DNA of 10,203 nt, from contig JAITHF010000221.1 in NCBI GenBank assembly GCA_031280115.1, positions 1-10,203 on the forward strand. Direction: 5' to 3'. The notes beneath the pieces were generated by a model. The model searched no databases. It had not been told where the DNA came from and was given only the letters and a program-made list of their open reading frames with translations. Both the position numbers and the translations under genes were made by a program. Numbering within the stretch: the stretch's first letter is position 1; each line of letters begins with the position of its first letter. This document shows positions 5,515 to 10,203 of the stretch, piece by piece. The stretch is from Spirochaetaceae bacterium. Lineage in GTDB: Bacteria; Spirochaetota; Spirochaetia; Treponematales; Breznakiellaceae.

Positions 5515-6354
5515 CTAAAAGCCGCCGGACGGACCGGCTATCACGTTGTATTCCCGCACAATCTGTATCTCTGAACGGGCGGCAGTTACGCCGCTGACCT
5601 CATGCGCCGCAGCAAGAGCGGCTTCCGCCAGAGCCGGGGAACTGGCCGCCCCGTACAGAACCGCCTCTCCCTGAGAAACCTCGACTTCCAAGAAGTGGAT
5701 AAGGAGCGCCCTATCATAAAGAATATGGCGCTTGACTTCGTGGCTTATGACGCGCTCTTTGAGCGCGCTTCTAAGAGTCTCCTCCACCGCTTCGGTAATG
5801 AGCTGGTCCCGCAGGCTCTTGATAAGCAGGGCGCACAGCGGCGGCGGCAGGTATCCTGTGTTAAGCGCAAGATGATAGCTGCTTGGATGGCGCCACTCTA
5901 TATCAAAAAAATAGCGGTGGAACCCCTTCCTGTCCTTATCGCTCTGTTCTATAATCTGCCGCGCCCGCTTGGTATCGCAGTGGAAATAGCTTTTGACCCG
6001 TTCGCCGCGGATGTCTACCGGGGCGCCGAGGAAAACTGACAGGACTCCGGGGATATGCTTGAGGATAACCGCCCCGCCCCGCCCGATGATAACCGCATTG
6101 TCCGCTTCCGCTTCGGCAAGGACCGAGGCTTTGAGATAATGCAGGTAATCATCCCGGTCTTGGGACAGGGACGCCCAGAACGAAGGCTTCCGCTCATCGT
6201 ACTTTTCGATTTTCTGCGCCGCCACGCCGTATGACTTCATACGAGTTTCCAGCGCTTGTTTATCCACAAGCCGGTACCGGAGCAGTTTCGCCAATTCTTG
6301 GGCGGTTTCATCCCCCAGGGCCGCAAGCTCCCGGGAAATAGTAATGATTGCCAT
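5515..6354 (-). CDS. Cytidylate-kinase-like protein with C-terminal BON domain
   Basis: The 279-residue soluble protein begins MAIITISREL, the opening strand of the cytidylate-kinase-like (Cytidylate_kin2) family. It continues with AVIIGRGGAVIL (87-97), an Arg-rich lid-like region (FHCDTKRAR to DKDRKGFHRYFF, 124-150) and YHLALNTGYL (160-169), all typical of this family. The usual glycine-rich P-loop after ITISRE (of the type GSGG) is replaced by LAALGDE, so NTP binding is doubtful. Residues about 200-267 form a BON domain: LEVEVSQGEAVLYGAASS, an alanine-rich helix, then VSGVTAARSEIQIV. BON domains usually bind phospholipid or ligands. GGAG lies five bases before the ATG. The gene sits between the oad terminator and the chemoreceptor gene and is probably transcribed on its own. 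It should not be annotated as Cmk, which makes CDP from CMP. Confidence 0.82.
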   Translation of the reverse strand: MAIITISRELAALGDETAQELAKLLRYRLVDKQALETRMKSYGVAAQKIEKYDERKPSFWASLSQDRDDYLHYLKASVLAEAEADNAVIIGRGGAVILKHIPGVLSVFLGAPVDIRGERVKSYFHCDTKRARQIIEQSDKDRKGFHRYFFDIEWRHPSSYHLALNTGYLPPPLCALLIKSLRDQLITEAVEETLRSALKERVISHEVKRHILYDRALLIHFLEVEVSQGEAVLYGAASSPALAEAALAAAHEVSGVTAARSEIQIVREYNVIAGPSGGF

Positions 6355-6418
6355 AAAAACTCCATTCTTATACGCCAGAGGGCGCCCCGCTTTCGCAGGG
6401 TCCCGGCGCGGGGGCTGC

Positions 6419-6440
6419 CGCGGCGCCTCACGGCGCGGCG
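6419..6440. repeat. GC-rich intergenic hairpin
   Basis: GCGCC-TCAC-GGCGC forms a perfect stem, extended by three more pairs beyond one G/G mismatch. It lies in the 141-base gap between oadB and the kinase-like gene. The 11-mer GCGGCGCCTCA recurs at 10104-10114. The rest of the gap (6361-6418) is GC-rich, with no gene seen. Confidence 0.45.
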
Positions 6441-6457
6441 CGGGAAGCGTTTTTTTT

Positions 6458-6475
6458 AAAAACCCCCGCAGGGGG
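6458..6475 (-). terminator. Rho-independent terminator of the oadGAB operon
   Basis: On the minus strand CCCCC-TGC-GGGGG is followed directly by TTTTT. It lies 20 bases after the oadB stop codon. The upstream bases contain further C-rich and GCAGG-type runs that could lengthen or compete with the stem. Confidence 0.7.
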
Positions 6476-6495
6476 CCGCAGGGGGGCGCAGGGGG

Positions 6496-7896
6496 TCAGC
6501 CGCCGTACATGGCTATCATAACCCCTGCGGCAATGGCGGTGCCGATAACGCCGGATACATTCGGCCCCATGGCGTGCATAAGAAGAAAGTTCCCCGGATC
6601 CTCTTCAAGGCCAACGCGGTTGGAAACCCGCGCCGCCATAGGCACTGCGGACACGCCGGCAGAGCCGATAAGGGGGTTTATCTTCTCCTTCAAGAACAGA
6701 TTCATCAGTTTCGCCACACATACGCCGGTGCCGGTGGCGATACAGAACGCGATAAGCCCCATAGCCACAATCAAGAGGGACGCGGGGTTAAGAAACTTTT
6801 CCGGAGTCATCTGGCTTCCCACGCCCAGAGAGAGCATCACTGACACGATGTTCATAAGCTCGTTCTGCAACGTCTTGGAAATCCGGTCCACCGCCCCGCA
6901 CTCTTTGATAAAATTGCCGAACATAAGGCATCCGATAAGCGGGGCCGCCGCGGGCAGGAGCAGGATAGCCAGTGAAAACACCACAAGCGGGAACAGAACC
7001 TTCTCTATTTTGGACACAGGCCGCAGCTGCTTCATCTTAATAAGCCGCTCTTCTTTGGTGGTAAGGGCGCGCATAATCGGGGGCTGGATAAGGGGAACCA
7101 GCGCCATGTACGAATAGGCGGCCACTGCCACGGTGGCAAGCAGGTCAGGCGCCAGTTTCGCGGCGATGTAGATAGTGGTCGGCCCGTCGGCGCCGCCTAT
7201 AATCGCCACGGCGCAGGCTTGGAGGAGGTTAAAGTTTACTCCGGGAATAAAGTTCATCGCCGTAATGCCGAACAGGGTGCCGAACACGCCGAACTGGGCC
7301 GCCGCGCCCAGGAGCGCGGTCTTGGGGTTGGCGATAAGGGGGCCGAAGTCGGTCATGGCCCCGATGCCCATGAAGATAAACAGGGGGAAAAACTCGTTTC
7401 CCACCCCGCCTTCATAGATGATGTGCAGAAAGCCGTGGGGCGGGCTGCCCATGCCTGCCATAGGCACGTTGACGAAAATAGTCCCGAACCCGATAGGAAT
7501 AAGGAGGAGCGGCTCAAAGCCCTTGGCAGCGCCTAAGTACACGATGAGAAAGCCTACGGCCACCATGAGGAGTTCCTGCCAGCCGAATACGGCGGTGGTT
7601 TCGTTTTTGCCGGTTTCCTCGTTAAAAACGGTGGTTTCTTTCTGGATTTCGTCGGTGATAAACGCGAAAAGGCCGGTTGTTTCCGCGATGTTTTTGATAA
7701 AACTGCCGAAGGAAACCAGCGGGATATTCTCGCTGCCCGGAATAATCCCGTCAGGGTTCCGTATGGACGCGGGATCCGGCGCAGGGGCTTTGGCCTGGGC
7801 CGCGGCGCGGGGCATGAAAGAGAACGCGAAAGCCCCCGCCGCCACCAGCAGGCACAGTTTTATAACCCGCAGGGGATCCGTTTTAAGGTTTAACAT
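6496..7896 (-). CDS. oadB: Oxaloacetate decarboxylase beta subunit, Na+ pump (OadB)
   Basis: The 466-residue membrane subunit decarboxylates carboxybiotin on OadA and couples this to Na+ export. The family motifs [32 protein letters not shown] and [20 protein letters not shown] are present. From memory of the Klebsiella protein, the functional residues Asp203, Tyr229, Asn373, Gly377, Ser382, Arg389 and Asn412 all match here at a constant offset of 34: Asp237, Tyr263, Asn407, Gly411, Ser416, Arg423 and Asn446. So the pump core is intact and about 34 extra residues lie at the front. Those residues look like a signal peptide: basic start, hydrophobic 13-28, then PRAAAQA and a Pro/Ala stretch. 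The ATG is seven bases after the oadA stop, with AGGA spanning the end of oadA. It is the last gene of the operon and is followed by a terminator. Confidence 0.95.
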   Translation of the reverse strand: MLNLKTDPLRVIKLCLLVAAGAFAFSFMPRAAAQAKAPAPDPASIRNPDGIIPGSENIPLVSFGSFIKNIAETTGLFAFITDEIQKETTVFNEETGKNETTAVFGWQELLMVAVGFLIVYLGAAKGFEPLLLIPIGFGTIFVNVPMAGMGSPPHGFLHIIYEGGVGNEFFPLFIFMGIGAMTDFGPLIANPKTALLGAAAQFGVFGTLFGITAMNFIPGVNFNLLQACAVAIIGGADGPTTIYIAAKLAPDLLATVAVAAYSYMALVPLIQPPIMRALTTKEERLIKMKQLRPVSKIEKVLFPLVVFSLAILLLPAAAPLIGCLMFGNFIKECGAVDRISKTLQNELMNIVSVMLSLGVGSQMTPEKFLNPASLLIVAMGLIAFCIATGTGVCVAKLMNLFLKEKINPLIGSAGVSAVPMAARVSNRVGLEEDPGNFLLMHAMGPNVSGVIGTAIAAGVMIAMYGG

Positions 7897-7903
7897 GATG
7901 GGG

Positions 7904-9679
7904 TTATCCTATTTCGGCCACAGGCTGCTGGGAGGTTACCTGGGTGCCGGCAGGAACGAGGAAATGCACCTTTCCCGCGGCGGTGGACTTGATTTCCAGT
8001 TCCATTTTCATGGATTCGATAATGAGGATAGTGGTACCCGAACTGACCTGCTCCCCTTCAGCCGCGGCGTACCGGATAATGGTGCCTGCAACCGGCGCGG
8101 GTATCACCGTGCCGCCGCCGCCGCCTGCGGGGGCTGCTGCCGGCGCCTGCGCCGCCTGAGAAACCGCCGCTGCCGGAGAAAACGCCCCTGAGCCCGCGCT
8201 CTGGACCACCACATTATAATCGGTGCCGTTCACATTGACCACATACTTCTCAGGGCCTCCTGCGGGGGCCGGCGCCTTGGCCGGAGGGGGCGCCGCTTTC
8301 GCGGCCTCTTCGCCGGCGAACTTCACCGGGCCCTGGGCGCGTTTCTTGAAGAAATCCGGCGCCACTTTGGGGAACATCGCGTAGGTCAGCACGTCTTCCA
8401 CTGTAACCGCCGGAGTTCCCAGGATCTTTTTCGCCTCTTCCTCAAGTTTCCCGTACTCGTTGGGAATGTCGTCTGCCGGGCGGTGGGTAATTTCTTTTTC
8501 GATTTTCAGCGCTTCAAGGGCTTTTTTCACCACTTCCGGGTTCTTAGGCGCCGGGCAGGCCCCGTATTTGCCTGCCGCAAGCCCCTCAAACTCCTCGGAA
8601 AGACGGGCGTACCTGCCGAACAGCACGTTGAACACCGCCTGAGTCCCCACAATCTGGCTTGTGGGCGTAACCAGCGGCGGGTATCCGCAGTCTTTCTGCA
8701 CCACCGCGATCTCTTTAAGCACCGCGTCGATCTTGTCTGACGCGCCCTGCTCTTTAAGCTGGCTTTCGAGGTTAGAGAGCATGCCCCCCGGCACCTGGGA
8801 TACCAGAATACGGGTGTCAGCGCCCAGAAAGCTCGACTCAAACTGCTTATAATGCTTCCGCACGTCCCGGAAATACGCGGCAATCTCAAGGAGGAGGTTA
8901 ATATCCAGCCCTGTGTCGTACTCGGTGCCCCGGAAGATCTCGACCATCGTTTCTGTGGGGCTGTGGCTTGTGCCCATAGCAAGGGAGGAGATAACCGTGT
9001 CAAGAATATCGGCGCCCGCTTCGGCGGCTTTGGCCAGGGTGGCCACGGACATACCGGTTGTGGCGTGGGAGTGGATTTCTACCGGCAGGCTCACTTCTTT
9101 TTTGATGGCCTTGACGAGCTCGTAGGTCTCGTAGGGTTTAAGGAGGCCGGACATATCCTTTATGCAGATAGAATCCGCGCCGATTCCGGCGTATTCTTTG
9201 GCAAGCTCCACATATTTCCCGATAGTATGAAACGGGGTTACCGCGTAGGAGATGGCGGCCTGAATATGCTTGCCGGTCTTTTTCGCCGCGTCGGTGGCGG
9301 CCTTGAAGTTCCGCGGGTCGTTTACGGCGTCAAAAATGCGGAACACGTCTATCCCGTCTTTGGCGGCGGTTTCCACAAAAGCGGCCACCACGTCGTCGGC
9401 ATAGTGCCGGTACCCCAGGAGGTTCTGCCCCCGGAGGAGCATCATAATTTTGGTGTTCGGGAGCGCGGCTTTGAGTTTCTTGAGCCGTTCCCAGGGGTCT
9501 TCGTTGAGAAAGCGGATGCACGAATCAAAGGTGGCGCCGCCCCAGGCTTCAAGGGCCCAGTACCCGACTTTATCTAATTTTTCGGCAATGGGCAGCATAT
9601 CAGCGGTGACCATACGGGTTGCGAAAAGGGACTGGTGGGCGTCCCGCAGTACCAAATCGGTAAGTTTAACATTAGGCAT
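7904..9679 (-). CDS. oadA: Oxaloacetate decarboxylase alpha subunit, biotin carboxyltransferase (OadA)
   Basis: The 591-residue cytoplasmic subunit moves the carboxyl group of oxaloacetate to its own biotin, giving pyruvate. Residues 1 to about 270 are the carboxyltransferase TIM barrel: [13 protein letters not shown] (metal ligand Asp13), [35 protein letters not shown] (Lys174) and [10 protein letters not shown] (metal ligands His203 and His205). The PYC/OADA conserved domain follows (about 290-480). A Pro/Ala linker and a Gly-rich stretch lead to the C-terminal biotinyl domain with [11 protein letters not shown], where Lys558 carries biotin. The start has AAGGAG seven bases upstream and lies ten bases after the oadG stop. 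The same architecture occurs in pyruvate carboxylase subunit B, but oadG and oadB neighbours settle the role as the Na+ pump. A biotin ligase must be encoded elsewhere. Confidence 0.97.
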   Translation of the reverse strand: MPNVKLTDLVLRDAHQSLFATRMVTADMLPIAEKLDKVGYWALEAWGGATFDSCIRFLNEDPWERLKKLKAALPNTKIMMLLRGQNLLGYRHYADDVVAAFVETAAKDGIDVFRIFDAVNDPRNFKAATDAAKKTGKHIQAAISYAVTPFHTIGKYVELAKEYAGIGADSICIKDMSGLLKPYETYELVKAIKKEVSLPVEIHSHATTGMSVATLAKAAEAGADILDTVISSLAMGTSHSPTETMVEIFRGTEYDTGLDINLLLEIAAYFRDVRKHYKQFESSFLGADTRILVSQVPGGMLSNLESQLKEQGASDKIDAVLKEIAVVQKDCGYPPLVTPTSQIVGTQAVFNVLFGRYARLSEEFEGLAAGKYGACPAPKNPEVVKKALEALKIEKEITHRPADDIPNEYGKLEEEAKKILGTPAVTVEDVLTYAMFPKVAPDFFKKRAQGPVKFAGEEAAKAAPPPAKAPAPAGGPEKYVVNVNGTDYNVVVQSAGSGAFSPAAAVSQAAQAPAAAPAGGGGGTVIPAPVAGTIIRYAAAEGEQVSSGTTILIIESMKMELEIKSTAAGKVHFLVPAGTQVTSQQPVAEIG

Positions 9680-9689
9680 TTTTGACTCC

Positions 9690-9947
9690 TTAACCTAAAT
9701 TGCGCGTGCGGTATGCGGTTACCGCAGCAGTGATGGCCGCGGCAACCGCGGCGTTTTCCTGAACAGCCGGCGCAGGCGGCGCAGGCGCTTTTGCCGCCGC
9801 CGGTTCCGGTTTATCCCATCCGAGGGCATGGATAATTTTACCGGTCAGGGTTATCGCGATGATAAGAATAACGAGAAACCCGAACACAACGCCCATACCA
9901 GAGAGCGTAACCATAAGACTTTGCTCAAACATTTCGGCAATAGTCAT
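9690..9947 (-). CDS. oadG: Oxaloacetate decarboxylase gamma subunit (OadG)
   Basis: This 85-residue protein has one membrane helix (about 12-35, MVTLSGMGVVFGFLVILIIAITL), then GKIIHALGW, a Pro/Ala linker (about 46-62) and a short C-terminal segment ITAAVTAYRTRNLG. This is the size and layout of OadG-type gamma/delta subunits, which anchor the alpha subunit to OadB and help assembly. The C-terminal histidines implicated in zinc binding in the Klebsiella protein are absent; the tail resembles the small subunits of related decarboxylase pumps. AAGGAGG stands four bases before the ATG, a strong ribosome binding site. It is the first gene of the operon, behind a promoter with a palindrome. Confidence 0.9.
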   Translation of the reverse strand: MTIAEMFEQSLMVTLSGMGVVFGFLVILIIAITLTGKIIHALGWDKPEPAAAKAPAPPAPAVQENAAVAAAITAAVTAYRTRNLG

Positions 9948-9990
9948 ATATCCTCCTTAACGTCCGCTCCGGCGCGGATCGAACTATGAT

Positions 9991-10011
9991 ATTGGTTAAT
10001 TATTATCCAAT
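9991..10011. promoter_or_regulatory. 21-bp palindrome, probable operator of the oad operon
   Basis: The half-sites ATTGGnTAAT and ATTAnCCAAT flank a single central base. All pairs match except the two n positions (T opposite T). The palindrome covers the likely -10 region and lies 44 bases before the oadG start. Its size and symmetry fit a dimeric repressor or activator site. The regulator is not in the window. Confidence 0.55.
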
Positions 10012-10028
10012 CCCCCCCAAATAAACAA
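10000..10028 (-). promoter_or_regulatory. Probable oad operon promoter with poly-G spacer
   Basis: On the minus strand TTGTTT (10028-10023) stands 17 bases from TAATAA (10005-10000). A better -10 match, GATAAT (10007-10002), would leave only 15 bases. The spacer contains seven consecutive G (10018-10012). The exact boxes are uncertain, but this AT-rich island is the only promoter-like segment before oadG. Confidence 0.45.
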
Positions 10029-10055
10029 CCCCCTGCGCAGCCGGAGGCTGTTTCA
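10029..10055. repeat. GC-rich hairpin element, right copy
   Basis: CCCCCTGCG is followed by the stem CAGCC/GGCTG (10038-10042 with 10046-10050, loop GGA) and TTTCA. This is the same order of blocks as at 324-354. Here it sits just upstream of the oad promoter. Confidence 0.5.
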
Positions 10056-10153
10056 CGTGCTTCCTGCGGCGGGAGGGTTTGGGGGTTTAGTCACAACCCA
10101 GAAGCGGCGCCTCAGCGCGCTTCGATGGCGCACGGGCGCGGCGCAGGTAGCCG
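10056..10153. other. GC-rich intergenic stretch, no gene seen
   Basis: The stretch holds GGGAGGGTTTGGGGGTTT (from 10071) and, just beyond it, a related GGGGGTTTGGGGG (from 10160). It also has several GCGC-type short inverted repeats and the 11-mer shared with 6420-6430. No open frame or tRNA fold is convincing. It appears to be repeat-derived spacer. Confidence 0.4.
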
Positions 10154-10203
10154 TTAGCTGGGGGTTTGGGGGAACTGGTTCCACCACATTCTCTTAAAAA
10201 GCG
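10154..10203 (-). CDS. Possible C-terminal end of an upstream gene
   Basis: The minus-strand frame entering from the right edge is open for 16 codons and ends at TAA (10154-10156). It reads FKRMWWNQFPQTPS at its end. The run could be the tail of a gene outside the window, or chance coding in a repeat-rich spacer. There is too little to assign a family. Confidence 0.15.
   Translation of the reverse strand, partial: LFKRMWWNQFPQTPS

Noticed and set aside
6355..6390. TATAAG on the minus strand before the kinase-like gene as a -10 box
   Set aside because: It lies about 12 bases from the ATG, which would put transcription start inside the ribosome binding site, and no -35 box is at the right distance.
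8852..9577. A long plus-strand frame antisense to oadA, and similar ones at 7418-8191 and 6344-7117
   Set aside because: They mirror oadA, oadB and the kinase-like gene, and have no recognisable motifs or ribosome binding sites.

Overview
The window looks like chromosomal DNA of a fermentative, anaerobic, chemotactic bacterium. My best guess is a spirochaete, perhaps a Treponema of the GC-rich, gut-associated kind. The guess rests on the Na+-pumping oxaloacetate decarboxylase operon, a Treponema-like chemoreceptor signalling tip, a divergent cytidylate-kinase-like protein, and many short hairpin-rich intergenic repeats. No 16S rRNA or other taxonomic marker is present, so this is inference. 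Apart from the left edge, every protein gene lies on the minus strand.

Left edge (1-780, plus strand). The C-terminal third of an AT-rich DNA methyltransferase is followed by a hairpin repeat and a possible C-terminal gene remnant on the minus strand. Next comes an exact 21-bp-period array of GGATCC palindromes, then a strong promoter driving tRNA-Pro(GGG). The tRNA is enclosed in a long inverted repeat.

Centre (819-6354, minus strand). A likely operon holds a HAD phosphatase of the phosphoglycolate phosphatase type and a split chromate-transporter pair (two ChrA half proteins with a 4-bp overlap). It starts at a good sigma-70-like promoter (TTGATT-17-TATAGT). Upstream are a Vat/XAT-type hexapeptide acetyltransferase whose catalytic histidine appears to be arginine, a methyl-accepting chemotaxis protein with about six membrane spans and no large periplasmic domain, and a cytidylate-kinase-like protein fused to a C-terminal BON domain.

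Right (6496-9947, minus strand). oadG, oadA and oadB form a tight operon in the classical order and encode the biotin-dependent oxaloacetate decarboxylase Na+ pump. OadA transfers the carboxyl group of oxaloacetate to its biotin, OadB decarboxylates carboxybiotin and exports Na+, and OadG joins and stabilises the complex. A GC hairpin with a T-run ends the operon. Its presumed promoter overlaps an almost perfect 21-bp palindrome and has a run of seven G in the -35/-10 spacer.

The most interesting items are the phased palindrome array, the operator-like palindrome and poly-G spacer before oadG, the His-to-Arg change in the acetyltransferase, the kinase-like/BON fusion, the 30-bp tandem duplication behind the chemoreceptor gene, and a hairpin element present near both ends of the window. 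I found no clearly new multi-gene defence or mobile system.
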